From Tetragenococcus koreensis (GTDB lineage Bacteria > Bacillota > Bacilli > Lactobacillales > Enterococcaceae), in assembly GCF_003795145.1 (NCBI RefSeq), contig NZ_CP027786.1:1-64000 (forward strand): a stretch of DNA of 64,000 bases, written 5' to 3'. Below the pieces are notes generated by a model. It ran no database searches and had not been told where the DNA came from. It worked only from the letters and a program-made list of their open reading frames with translations. Below are positions 1-9,129 of the stretch, in pieces. Each line of letters begins with the position of its first letter. The first letter of the stretch is position 1. A program made the position numbers and the translations under genes.

Positions 1-1242
1 GCAAAATTTTCGGGGCAAATCGAACTGGAATACATCAATAGTAACGATGCTAAAACGGAGATTACTTTTTCGTGTGAAGATGGGTACGCTCATGCAATAG
101 AACCTAAAATTTTCAAAATTACAGAAAATGAAGACGAAGAACGTATTTTTCGCATTGTAAATAATGGCACAGCACCTGCTCGTGTAACGTTTGATTTACA
201 AGCTACACGTGATGTAGATAGCTTTGCACTGATTACTGGCAATGACGAAGACGAGGATGGACAAGTCCTGCAGATTGGTGATGAAGACGATCCAGAAATC
301 ACGGAACAGGAACCCACCACCATGCTGTGGAAGGGTAAAGTAAATTCTAAACAGGAAAACAATTGGCAGGATAATATCGCCACACCCAATTACTTTTCGC
401 AGTCCGATAATAACGATAAAAAATCGAGGGTCCAAGGCTCGATCAACTGGTCCCAAAGCGATGGCGTTCGTGCCAGAGATTTCGGTGGTTGGAACGATGG
501 CGACACTGGTTTTTGGCATGGTCCAAGTATTACACGTTTTACTCGGCAAGGCGTGCAAGATTTTATCCTTTATACAAGGTTTAATTTTCGCGTCTCTCCG
601 CTTTGGTTAAAAGGTAAGAAGCGGTTAGAACAAGGCGGAATATTGGAATTTAACGTGCGTGATAATGACGATAATTTGATTTGCGGTGTCCATTTTAGAG
701 ATAATGACAATAAAAAAGAAGTGGTTTGGCTGCAAGTTTATTTGGCAGACGTGAAAGTTTGGGATGGGAAAGTGCCCAAAGCAGAATTGATGAAAGATAA
801 GCGTTTTGCTGGTGGTTTAACCATTCAGAGGAACGGGAATAAGTTTTATATTGAAATTATTAAAAACCGTAACAAAAAACAACAATGGAAAAAAACACTA
901 AGTCGTTACAACGAGGCAGCGGCAAAATTAGAAGCTACACGTGTGGATTACTGGTTTGCCCAATATGGGGGACGGAAACCTCTCGCTATGGATGTGACAC
1001 ATTCCAATTTCAAAATTTTAAACTCAGAAGACGAAGCGGATATCCCAAATCATCTACTAGAAGATGATGAAGTTTTAATTGATGGAAATGAAGGCGAAAT
1101 TCATATTAATGGTGCGAAAAGACCAGAATACTTCACAGTTGGTTCTGAGTTTATCGAAGTGCCTCCAGGGGAAACAGATATCTATCTAGTGGATGACGGT
1201 GCTATGACAGGCACAGCGTCGATTGAGGAGGTATTTATATGA
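1..1242 (+). CDS. Phage distal tail protein (Dit-like), 5' end outside window
   Basis: The frame is open from base 1, so the N-terminus lies outside the window; 413 residues are visible. The position directly before a tail-endopeptidase gene, and the following order of fibre, holin and lysin, is that of the siphovirus baseplate, where Dit forms the hub joining tail tube and baseplate. The visible part is rich in Asp/Glu, with a jelly-roll-like beta-strand pattern and a glycan-binding-like stretch with many aromatic residues (FGGWNDGDTGFWHG). It ends in a four-base ATGA overlap with the next gene, showing translational coupling. The length suggests a Dit with an inserted carbohydrate-binding module rather than the short classical form. 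The assignment rests mainly on gene order. Confidence 0.6.
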   Translation, partial: AKFSGQIELEYINSNDAKTEITFSCEDGYAHAIEPKIFKITENEDEERIFRIVNNGTAPARVTFDLQATRDVDSFALITGNDEDEDGQVLQIGDEDDPEITEQEPTTMLWKGKVNSKQENNWQDNIATPNYFSQSDNNDKKSRVQGSINWSQSDGVRARDFGGWNDGDTGFWHGPSITRFTRQGVQDFILYTRFNFRVSPLWLKGKKRLEQGGILEFNVRDNDDNLICGVHFRDNDNKKEVVWLQVYLADVKVWDGKVPKAELMKDKRFAGGLTIQRNGNKFYIEIIKNRNKKQQWKKTLSRYNEAAAKLEATRVDYWFAQYGGRKPLAMDVTHSNFKILNSEDEADIPNHLLEDDEVLIDGNEGEIHINGAKRPEYFTVGSEFIEVPPGETDIYLVDDGAMTGTASIEEVFI

Positions 1243-3689
1243 TTTTTTATGTATTGGATAATCGCATGAATTACCTCACTTTGATCGATACACAAGCTAG
1301 TGGATCAACACTACTGGAAGATATAAAAATTGAGTATGGACTCAATGATAATGTACTGCTATATACCTTAGATATGACAGTACATAAAACAACCGATGAC
1401 AGCCAGCATTTGGTGCCGCCTAATGTATTTATGTTTGAAAACAGTTTTGGGGAGATGGTCGTTTGTTCTATTCGATCGTTAAATAATGAGACGAGGTTCA
1501 GTCGAGAAATCCATTGCGAAGATTTGGGAATGGACTTACTTAACAACTCTTCTTTCGCCTTTACGGCAAGTAAGCGGCAGAAAATTGATTACTATATCAA
1601 TCGTGAGCTTTATAGCACAGGTTGGCAAATCGGCATCAACGAAATACCCGATACCTACCGACGTGTTGAAATTTCTGACTCTGAGACTACACTAGCAAGA
1701 ATCCAAACACTAGCGCAGGAATTTGATTGTGAAATCAGCTTTGGCGTGGAAATGCGCAACAACAAAATCAAAAAGAAATTAATTAATATCTATAAACGTT
1801 TGGGTTCTGAGAAAACCGATATTGTTTTGCGTGAAGGGGATGATATTGTCACATTGTCTAAAGATTTAGACGTCTCAGAAATTAAGACAGCGATTATTGT
1901 TCCCGGAATTGCCAAAATGACGTATGACGACGGTCAGTTCTATAGTCTCAAAGGCGAAGAAACGATCATGGACAGATACGCTTTAAGTGACTGGGGTGGT
2001 GTTGTTTCTAAAAAAGATTTCAGCGGAGGTTACTACTATGCTGCCTTTGAAGGTGGCGACGATATGGATATCGCTGAAAGATTTACCGCCGGAATTGAGC
2101 AACTAAAACAAGTTAATGTGCCGGAAATTAAGTACGATGTAGAAGCGCTATATGATGATAGCGATTTTGAAATTGGCGACTACATTATGCTTGATGATCC
2201 AAAAGCTAACCCGCCAGTGTGGGTTAAAGCTAGGGTAACAAATAAAGTTATGACACCGGGCACCAACGCCAACAACCAGCTAACACTTGACAATTTTACA
2301 GAACTAAAAAGTCAAATCAGCAGTCGCTACTCTTCCTTTCAAGACCGTTTGGAAGGCGTCAAAGAGGAAAACATCACCACAGAAATTCAGACGACCAGTC
2401 AAGGCAACCAGCGCATTTTAAGCTGTCACGTCTATCGCAATGGTGTGGAAATCACAGATACTTTAAAGGAAAGTCAATTTATCTGGACCAAAAAGGATAA
2501 AGACGGCGTGCTGGATTTGGAGTTTGGCAAACCGGTAGGACGCGCCGTTACAGATAGCTTAGATCAAATTGTGCGAGAATCTTTTTATGAATGTACCGTG
2601 ATTTACTACAAAAACAGATATGTTAGTAAAAGATACTTTATAGATGGTTTAATCGAACTAGCAAGTAAAGTTGAGCTAGCACGTGACGAAAATAGTATCG
2701 TAATACCATTTATTACAGATACGCATTACGGAACACAATCGGTTATACGTGACAATATCGAATATATTACTAAGTCAGCGGACCATTTAAAAAACGTTGC
2801 AGACTTTACCCACATCACAGAAGTAGATGCGGTGGTACTTGGTGGCGACCAAGTAGATGGTACAACAATTAAAGATGTTACATTGCGAGATTTACAAAGC
2901 GTGGTCGGCATCTGTAATACCTTTGATGCACCGTTTTTCCAAGTTCGGGGCAACCATGATGATAATTCGTCAGCCGATCAAAAGTATGGCCAGTTTTTAA
3001 GCAATATGGTCATGCCAGACGAACTTTATAGTTACATGGTGCGACCGTCTATCGATTTCGGAATCGTCGAGAATCCGGACGATCGTAATATGTATTACTA
3101 CTACGATGTTCCAGATAAAAACATGCGCATCATCGTGTTAAACAATTTCGACATGCCTTACACACTGACAGAGCAAGGCAAGACCAAATATCGTGCAAAC
3201 AAGATGGGTGCTTATCGGCAATCACAGATTGATTGGTTTATTGATACGCTGAAAAGCACGCCAGAAAACTGGCAGGTTACACTCTTTGAGCATAACGGAT
3301 TTGGCGAGGGTGCAGGTAAGTCAGGCTATATCCCGATCAACTGGGAAATTATGACAGGCATCGTCGAAGCTTATGTTAACGGCAAAAGCTTTAAAGGCTC
3401 TGACACTACAAAAGACTTTGAAGCCAGTGTGAACGTCTCTTTTGATCGTAAAGGTGTTATCACTTTTATGGCTACTGGACACCACCACAAAGACTACGAA
3501 AGTAAAATGTATGGTATCCAACATATTGGGACAACGTGTAGTCGAGCCAACGAAAGTTATGACTCTCCGTCACGTCCTTTAGGCGAGCTAGCTGAAGATG
3601 CTTGGGATGTTTTTGTGATTCATCCAGATCGGCGGGAAGTTGAAATCAAACGTTTTGGCGACGGTAAAGATCGGAGGTTTGTTTATTGA
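1239..3689 (+). CDS. Phage tail endopeptidase (Tal) fused to a metallophosphoesterase
   Basis: 816 residues. The N-terminal ~370 residues resemble prophage tail endopeptidase/tail-associated lysin proteins, which cap the baseplate. Residues ~490-816 carry the complete calcineurin-like phosphoesterase motif series: D494-x-H496, GGDQVDG near 537, GNHDD near 572, an FEHNG histidine, and a G-H-H-H motif near 747. These are the metal ligands of a two-metal phosphodiesterase. Known phage tail phosphodiesterases of this fold cleave teichoic acid, so a cell-wall polymer is the likely substrate (inference). The start ATG overlaps the stop of the preceding gene, and the end overlaps the next gene by four bases, so the tail genes form one translationally coupled operon. 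Confidence 0.75.
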   Translation: MIFYVLDNRMNYLTLIDTQASGSTLLEDIKIEYGLNDNVLLYTLDMTVHKTTDDSQHLVPPNVFMFENSFGEMVVCSIRSLNNETRFSREIHCEDLGMDLLNNSSFAFTASKRQKIDYYINRELYSTGWQIGINEIPDTYRRVEISDSETTLARIQTLAQEFDCEISFGVEMRNNKIKKKLINIYKRLGSEKTDIVLREGDDIVTLSKDLDVSEIKTAIIVPGIAKMTYDDGQFYSLKGEETIMDRYALSDWGGVVSKKDFSGGYYYAAFEGGDDMDIAERFTAGIEQLKQVNVPEIKYDVEALYDDSDFEIGDYIMLDDPKANPPVWVKARVTNKVMTPGTNANNQLTLDNFTELKSQISSRYSSFQDRLEGVKEENITTEIQTTSQGNQRILSCHVYRNGVEITDTLKESQFIWTKKDKDGVLDLEFGKPVGRAVTDSLDQIVRESFYECTVIYYKNRYVSKRYFIDGLIELASKVELARDENSIVIPFITDTHYGTQSVIRDNIEYITKSADHLKNVADFTHITEVDAVVLGGDQVDGTTIKDVTLRDLQSVVGICNTFDAPFFQVRGNHDDNSSADQKYGQFLSNMVMPDELYSYMVRPSIDFGIVENPDDRNMYYYYDVPDKNMRIIVLNNFDMPYTLTEQGKTKYRANKMGAYRQSQIDWFIDTLKSTPENWQVTLFEHNGFGEGAGKSGYIPINWEIMTGIVEAYVNGKSFKGSDTTKDFEASVNVSFDRKGVITFMATGHHHKDYESKMYGIQHIGTTCSRANESYDSPSRPLGELAEDAWDVFVIHPDRREVEIKRFGDGKDRRFVY

Positions 3690-5347
3690 TTATTAAGGGA
3701 CAAACTAAGGTAGAAAATTATATCGATTTTCAAGACGTCGAGCCTAAGAACCCTGTTAAAGGTCAGAAATACTATGATGGCGATAAAGTCGTTACATGGA
3801 CTGGTAACGAGTGGAAAACGGTTGTCAATCCTACCCAGCTAGAAAAAGATGTGGCGAACGCTGCACAAGCTGGGGAAAATGCAGGTGTTGCAGCCGATGA
3901 AGCTATGACAGAAGCCAAAGAGGCAAGAACGCGTGCAAACTCGGCAGTGGATAAAGCAGATAAGGCAAACGAAGACATAACAATTATTTCCAATACCGTT
4001 AATGGCCATACATCACAGATCAGTAGCTTAGGCGATAATCTTAACTTACGTGTTAAAAAAGATGATGTCATTAATCAGATCAATATTTCTGATGAAAGTA
4101 TTTTGATTGACGGTGCGAAAACACACATCACGGGCAAAACCACAATCGACGAGGGCATTATTTCCACCGCCCACATAAAAGACGCAGCGATTACTAGCGC
4201 GAAGATTAAAAGCATTACAGCTGGCAAAATCGAGGCAGGTACAGTAAAAGGGATTACTTTAACTTCCGAAACGGGCATAGGTAACTTCAAAGTTGAGGGA
4301 CCGCAGGCAGTTTTCGAAAATACGGAAACGAAGGAAAAAGCGAAACTGTCAGAAAATGGTCTACTACTTTTTAATAAAAACAACCAAATGCAGTCGCAAA
4401 TCACGCAACGCATGGTAAATAGTAGTTACTTTGGTACCTCTAACATCAATACCTATATCACTGTGGGAAGTATTGGCGTGGGCGATGATGTGGCAGATGA
4501 AGGCAGTGGAGAATTCAGAGTTGTTGACTACGACCCTAGAATGGCGCAAGAAAATGGCATGGGAGACGGTCGAGACGACTACACTTATCTGAATATGAGA
4601 GCCAACGCTTTATTTGCCAACGTGATACGTGTGAACTACGCCGAAAGAAAAGACGGTGTTGTGAATAATAATCTTTATCTACAACCTCGTTGGGGCTATG
4701 AAGTACGTTTAACAGCGCCAGGAACGACTGGTGGAAATTCTACTTATCAAGACTTAAGAGCTAAAGATTTATACGCCAATGTTTTACAATCTAACAACGC
4801 CAATGGCGACAACCACGTTTATATTCGTCCGATTAATTCGGGAGAGCTACGTGTAATGAACCCTGATAACACCAGCTATAGAAATGTACGCATGAACAAT
4901 GCTTATGTAGCGAATATTGTTAAACCAGCGGCAGGAGATTTATATATAGGTACAAGTGGCGGATTGATGATCCAAGGTCGGGGACTTTGGGAAGATGGCA
5001 ATTGGCGTCCGGTCTATGCACAAAGCTTTAATAATAAATCTTTGGCGTCGTTAAAAACCGACATAAAAAAATACCCCGATGGTGCATTAAATGTCATTAA
5101 TGGATCTGATATTTATAACTATAAAACCAAAGCAGACAAAGGTAGCAAGTACGAGGCCACAAAAGTGGGCCTGGTAATTGGCGAAGGTTATCAGTCGCCT
5201 AAGTGTGTCCAAAGTGACGATGGAACAGGCATAGACGTATACTCAATGGCTTCTGTTGCTTGGAAAGCCATTCAAGAACTGTCACAGGAAACAAAGGATT
5301 TAAGATCAGAAATCGACATACTAAGAAGGGAATTAAATAATGAATAA
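3686..5347 (+). CDS. Phage tail fibre / minor structural protein with C-terminal S74-type chaperone domain
   Basis: 553 residues from a TTG start overlapping the previous stop. After a short N-terminal tail-attachment region there is an Ala/Lys/Asp-rich coiled-coil segment (~50-110), repeated beta-rich shaft sequence, and a C-terminal region (~445-553) with a SLASLKTDI motif followed by YNYKTK and a terminal coiled coil (LSQETKDLRSEI). This matches the intramolecular chaperone of endosialidase type (peptidase S74), which drives trimerisation of fibres and then cleaves itself off using the Ser of the SxxxLK motif. A trimeric fibre binding the host surface is the likely role. The receptor is unknown. 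Confidence 0.7.
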   Translation: MIIKGQTKVENYIDFQDVEPKNPVKGQKYYDGDKVVTWTGNEWKTVVNPTQLEKDVANAAQAGENAGVAADEAMTEAKEARTRANSAVDKADKANEDITIISNTVNGHTSQISSLGDNLNLRVKKDDVINQINISDESILIDGAKTHITGKTTIDEGIISTAHIKDAAITSAKIKSITAGKIEAGTVKGITLTSETGIGNFKVEGPQAVFENTETKEKAKLSENGLLLFNKNNQMQSQITQRMVNSSYFGTSNINTYITVGSIGVGDDVADEGSGEFRVVDYDPRMAQENGMGDGRDDYTYLNMRANALFANVIRVNYAERKDGVVNNNLYLQPRWGYEVRLTAPGTTGGNSTYQDLRAKDLYANVLQSNNANGDNHVYIRPINSGELRVMNPDNTSYRNVRMNNAYVANIVKPAAGDLYIGTSGGLMIQGRGLWEDGNWRPVYAQSFNNKSLASLKTDIKKYPDGALNVINGSDIYNYKTKADKGSKYEATKVGLVIGEGYQSPKCVQSDDGTGIDVYSMASVAWKAIQELSQETKDLRSEIDILRRELNNE

Positions 5348-5465
5348 AGAAGAATTTGTTATCAATCAACTAAGCCTGCGCATCGCCCAGTTAGAGGCGG
5401 ATAAAGCAGGATTACAAGCAGATTACCAATTACTAGCACAAGAGTATGAAAAAAGCAAAAAATAA
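5340..5465 (+). CDS. Small coiled-coil phage protein
   Basis: A 41-residue reading frame starts with an ATG inside the last codons of the fibre gene and ends at TAA where the next ATG begins, so it sits tightly between its neighbours with no spare bases. It is Glu/Lys/Leu-rich with heptad spacing (INQLSLRIAQLEADKAGLQ), suggesting a short coiled coil. Small proteins at this place are common in phage tail operons of lactic acid bacteria. The function is not recognised; coding is supported by the overlaps on both sides. Confidence 0.55.
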   Translation: MNKEEFVINQLSLRIAQLEADKAGLQADYQLLAQEYEKSKK

Positions 5466-5740
5466 TGAAGAAAAGGAAGATGATGAAAATGCTAAAAACG
5501 ACTAAAAATATAACAGTAACTGGACACTCTGTGATTGACGATACCAATGCGGTTTATTTTCGCGCAGATATCAATCCAGACGGGGAAAGTCAGATTCGCC
5601 AGTCTATACAGGATCAAGGGTTATACGACGAAAATAAAGAAGAATGTCGGAAAGATTTTGCAGACTTTACCGCTCAGGTCTACGAGATTGAAGACCAAGC
5701 TGTAGAAGAGATTGATGATAGGGGTTTGGAAGAAGGATAG
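5465..5740 (+). CDS. Small phage protein of unknown function
   Basis: 91 residues from the first ATG. Internal ATGs at about codons 6, 7 and 9 lie behind an AAGGAAG ribosome-binding site and may be the true start, which would remove the basic N-terminus. The body is acidic (ITVTGHSVIDDTNAVYFRADI, then a Glu-rich tail) with no membrane segment or signal. It belongs to the tail-module operon, between the fibre genes and the BppU-like protein. No family was recognised. Confidence 0.55.
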   Translation: MKKRKMMKMLKTTKNITVTGHSVIDDTNAVYFRADINPDGESQIRQSIQDQGLYDENKEECRKDFADFTAQVYEIEDQAVEEIDDRGLEEG

Positions 5741-5771
5741 CAACATTGAGTTATAAGAAGGGAGCGATCAA

Positions 5772-7772
5772 ATGCTACGAAAAATTGCAGAAATCAAAGT
5801 ACCCACAGGTGCAGGGGCTCGGGAAGCCAGAACGCAACCTGTTTTTGCAAGTTACGATCGGCAAGGGGCAGCCTTTGCCTTTTATTTTAGCGATAGTATC
5901 GTCGCCGGAACAAAGGCTAATTTATTATTTATGATTGATGGCCAAAAAGTGTTTGTCGATGACGATGTCACATTAGGCGAAACAAACGAAACGCATACTT
6001 TTACTTATCCACTGCCCGATGATTTACTAAATTACACAGGCAAAATTGACGGCTATTTGTACTTTGACTTTGAAGATGGGAGCCATTCGGACGAGATCCA
6101 CTTTGTATTTACGATTAAAAAATCGAAGATCGATGAAGAAATGGAAGAAGCTCCGGACGTTTACATCAAGAGCTTCGAAGATGTTAAAGAGCAAGTGGAG
6201 CAAGCAGCCGACAGCGCTACGAAAGACATTGAAAAAGTGAAAGACAACGCCGAAAGCCAGATTGGCGATTATGTGGGCGAAGTTGAGAGTGCGAAAGACA
6301 CCGCTGTGGAAGATATTGATAAAGCATTGCTTGTAGATGAGGCTAAGAATTACACAGATGATAAGGTTGAAGAGTTTAATGAAACGATTACAACACAGTT
6401 GGCAGAGACTGAACATTACATGAACCAATTACAAAACATATTCATGGGTAAGGGGTTAGAACCCTATTGGATTGAAACGGCAGTCGAGTTTGGGTTTACT
6501 CTTGGGGGTGTTCCTGAAGGGATTAGTAATTACGAAGGTGGTAATTATTATTTAGAGGTTTCAGGTAACGAAGGGGATAATTTCGTTACGGTTACTGGTG
6601 GAAATATCACTCACGCAGGGCAAACAACTTCGTGGGCTGGTGTCATTAAAGATGATAGTGGGAATTGGAAACCTTATCGAGTTTTAGGGACTGATGGAAT
6701 CGACCAAGTTGAAATCATTCCACCACTACAAACTACAATTACAAACGGCGAACTAGCTAACGTACATGACGCAAACAATGGGCAACATTACACCGAGCGA
6801 GGATATTTCGCCTTAGCACAACATATTTACAACTATTCACCTTTTTACGCAAATAGAAACAAAGTGGTTTCAAAGTTTAACCCAACAATTGATTCGATTG
6901 AAGAAAATAAATGGAGTCAGGTAGACACTGACCGAACACCTAGGTTTTCCCACGAGGGAATTAGAACTAGTAGTGAGTTGTTGCTAAATGAATCTAATGA
7001 TGTATTGTTAATACCATCCACTGGCGGAAAAACGATGGAATCAAATTACGAAGTGGACGTGTCAGGTAAAAAAGGTTATGTGGAAACCCACGTTGGAAAT
7101 GGTAATATTACTAATCTAAAAGTCGATTTTTATTTAGACGATGTTTTAGTTCAAAGTTACGAGGCTGAAACATCAGTAGTTAATAAGTTGAAGTTTCGTT
7201 TTGATAATGCTGAAAAAGCAAAGTTATCTATTTACGCCCCGAATACAACAGAGTATTCGTCCTATCGAATTGGACGGACAACATGGTATGAAACAGATGA
7301 AGAATCAACTGCTATTATACCTCCTCACAGTCGAGTCGTTTATTTAGGCGATTCATGGGGTGAGTTCCAAAATCGAGCAATCAGTCGTGAAATGTCAAGA
7401 TTACTAACCAAAGATAGTGGAACAACAGTAGAGGTCTTTAATGATTCTGTGGGTGGCATGACAAGTAAATGGGGGATCGCTTGGTTTGAAGAATATGTTA
7501 TAAAAAACAAACCTACCCATGTGATTATTGAGTTCTTTACTAACGACTTAAACAGTGTTGGCAATTCACACCCCTATAATTATGTAGCCCCAGATGGGCA
7601 GACTTATTCGGGTGAAATAACTTCTAGAGAAGAATGGTTGAATAATATAAAACAAATGGCTGATATTTCCAAACGGTATGGTATTCAACCTATCATCGTT
7701 GCACCTGCTTTAGTCGAAGGTGACAGTCAAATTTTGAAACACCTTATCGCTTCTAATATGATGTTTGATTGA
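5772..7772 (+). CDS. Baseplate protein: BppU-type N-terminus with SGNH hydrolase domain, likely C-terminally truncated
   Basis: 666 residues. Residues 1-~125 resemble the N-terminal anchoring domain of BppU baseplate proteins; ~130-225 is a coiled coil; the middle is beta-rich; ~510-666 starts an SGNH/GDSL hydrolase with block I (VYLGDSWG), block II (NDSVGGM) and block III (EFFTNDLNS). The final block V, the DxxH that supplies the catalytic Asp and His, is absent because the frame stops at 7772. Family members normally continue for tens of residues more. The domain could de-acetylate or de-esterify surface glycans if intact. Start ATG lies behind AAGGGAGCG. Truncation is inferred from the missing motif. 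Confidence 0.7.
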   Translation: MLRKIAEIKVPTGAGAREARTQPVFASYDRQGAAFAFYFSDSIVAGTKANLLFMIDGQKVFVDDDVTLGETNETHTFTYPLPDDLLNYTGKIDGYLYFDFEDGSHSDEIHFVFTIKKSKIDEEMEEAPDVYIKSFEDVKEQVEQAADSATKDIEKVKDNAESQIGDYVGEVESAKDTAVEDIDKALLVDEAKNYTDDKVEEFNETITTQLAETEHYMNQLQNIFMGKGLEPYWIETAVEFGFTLGGVPEGISNYEGGNYYLEVSGNEGDNFVTVTGGNITHAGQTTSWAGVIKDDSGNWKPYRVLGTDGIDQVEIIPPLQTTITNGELANVHDANNGQHYTERGYFALAQHIYNYSPFYANRNKVVSKFNPTIDSIEENKWSQVDTDRTPRFSHEGIRTSSELLLNESNDVLLIPSTGGKTMESNYEVDVSGKKGYVETHVGNGNITNLKVDFYLDDVLVQSYEAETSVVNKLKFRFDNAEKAKLSIYAPNTTEYSSYRIGRTTWYETDEESTAIIPPHSRVVYLGDSWGEFQNRAISREMSRLLTKDSGTTVEVFNDSVGGMTSKWGIAWFEEYVIKNKPTHVIIEFFTNDLNSVGNSHPYNYVAPDGQTYSGEITSREEWLNNIKQMADISKRYGIQPIIVAPALVEGDSQILKHLIASNMMFD

Positions 7773-7948
7773 TTGTAGATGTAAACTGTGCGGTAAATGA
7801 AAACAATTAAAGAGGTAATTAAATGAAACAAACACATTTCAGATTTTTTTAAAAATACACCATTTCCGGAAGAAGACGTAGAACCATAAGAAGAATAATT
7901 ATGAAGACTTGCCTTAATAGGTAGGCCTTTTTTGTTAGGAGTGATGCC
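7773..7948 (+). pseudogene. Intergenic stretch with a frameshifted small phage ORF (7824-7889)
   Basis: An ATG at 7824 behind AGAGG opens a frame that stops after nine codons at a run of seven T followed by five A. Removing one T would join it to a downstream frame ending at 7889, giving a protein of 21 residues ending in FPEEDVEP. It could be a decayed gene, a programmed frameshift on a slippery run, or chance. A weak hairpin (GCCT...AGGC) followed by six T lies at about 7910-7933 and may be a terminator between the tail module and the lysis module. Confidence 0.3.
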
Positions 7949-8362
7949 ATGTGGAAAATATTATCTTTTATAAATGATAGAAAATCATCTTTTACTTTTG
8001 TTATAGGGTCGCTTGTGTATGGTTTTTACCACTTTTTTAATGCTAACATCCTTAGCCAATCAGCCGCTTATACAATTACTGATGATTTGTTTACCTTTAT
8101 AGGTGGTCGGGCGTTTGGATCAATCTTTATCATCATAAGCGCCTTAAAATTATATGCGATTATTTTCGAAAAAGTGCAAATGAAAATATCGCTTTATTTT
8201 ATACTGCTTTCCTTGTGGATTATTTTAGGCGTTTGCTTTTTAATCTCTTTTTTAGAGGGCAACGCTAATGCAGCATGGATTTACTGTTTTACCATTGCTG
8301 CTTTTTCCACAAGCGTTATAAGCCAAAAAAATATCATGCTAAAGGGGCATAAATATGGCTGA
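7949..8362 (+). CDS. Phage-encoded small integral membrane protein
   Basis: 137 residues with about four hydrophobic segments (around residues 15-35, 48-68, 77-100 and 108-125) and few charged residues between them. The start follows a GGAG ribosome-binding site. It overlaps the next gene by eight bases and lies at the head of the lysis cassette just before the holin-like genes, so a role in membrane permeabilisation or its control is possible, but no family was recognised. Its poor charge distribution at the ends is not typical of a classical holin. Confidence 0.55.
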   Translation: MWKILSFINDRKSSFTFVIGSLVYGFYHFFNANILSQSAAYTITDDLFTFIGGRAFGSIFIIISALKLYAIIFEKVQMKISLYFILLSLWIILGVCFLISFLEGNANAAWIYCFTIAAFSTSVISQKNIMLKGHKYG

Positions 8363-8777
8363 TTTTTGGCAAATATTTATAGACAGTGGGCTTGGCCATA
8401 TTTTAACTTTTGCAGGCGTACTTGTCACAGGCTGGCAAGGCCCAAAGGTCGTGGCCAAAATACAAGGTAAAAACAAGGTAGACGAAATCAAAACAGAGGG
8501 CGATAGTAAAGCGGAAGAGCTTTATGTAAATCATATTGGCGAGGTTATCAAAGAGTATCGTGACCAAGTTCAAGGGTTTAAACAAGAGTTAGAAAAAGTT
8601 AAAGAAGAATTTAAACAATTTCGCGAAGAACATGAAAAAGAAGTAAATGACTATAAGCAACAAATTAGCTTCATGAAAATTGAAATAGAGAAGAAAGACA
8701 CCCGCATCCAAGAACTAGAAGAAGAAAACGAAACAATGAAAATTGAAATTCATCATTTGAGAGGGGGTGACAAGTGA
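8355..8777 (+). CDS. Phage coiled-coil protein of the lysis cassette
   Basis: 140 residues. One short hydrophobic stretch near residues 12-28 (HILTFAGVLVTGW) is followed by a long, highly charged Glu/Lys-rich coiled coil (~50-135). Such a membrane anchor with a coiled coil is common among small proteins encoded next to phage holins. It overlaps the preceding gene, and its stop codon overlaps the start of the holin gene. The precise function is unknown. Confidence 0.55.
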   Translation: MADFWQIFIDSGLGHILTFAGVLVTGWQGPKVVAKIQGKNKVDEIKTEGDSKAEELYVNHIGEVIKEYRDQVQGFKQELEKVKEEFKQFREEHEKEVNDYKQQISFMKIEIEKKDTRIQELEEENETMKIEIHHLRGGDK

Positions 8778-9100
8778 TGGAAGTGTTACAAGAACAATTG
8801 ATTGCTATTGTTGGCACGCTGTTAACAGTTGTTGTAGGTTATGCCGTGAAGCAACTTAAAAACTTTTTGGATCGCAAAGGCATTACTGAAAGGTTAGAAC
8901 AGTATGAAAAATCTGCACGAATTGCCGTAGAAGCAGTTGAGAAAATCGCTGAAAATGAGCATATTCCGGATAAATTTCAGGAAGCTAAAAAGCGAGTTGT
9001 TAGAGATTTAAAAAAATACGGCATTGAAATTTCTGATGACGATTTAAAGTATTTTATCGAATCGGCAGTTGAAGGTTTGAGAAAAGGAGTAGCTGAGTAA
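8777..9100 (+). CDS. Phage holin, LL-H family
   Basis: 107 residues. One N-terminal membrane segment (LIAIVGTLLTVVVGYAV, residues ~8-26) is followed by an amphipathic charged region ending in DDLKYFIESAVEGL, the layout of phage LL-H type holins from lactobacilli and enterococci. The ATG at 8777 follows a GAGGGGG ribosome-binding site at better spacing than the GTG three bases earlier. It directly precedes the endolysin gene. Holins oligomerise in the membrane and time lysis. Confidence 0.7.
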   Translation: MEVLQEQLIAIVGTLLTVVVGYAVKQLKNFLDRKGITERLEQYEKSARIAVEAVEKIAENEHIPDKFQEAKKRVVRDLKKYGIEISDDDLKYFIESAVEGLRKGVAE

Positions 9101-9129
9101 GCTACTTTTTTTAGTTAGGAGGAACACAT

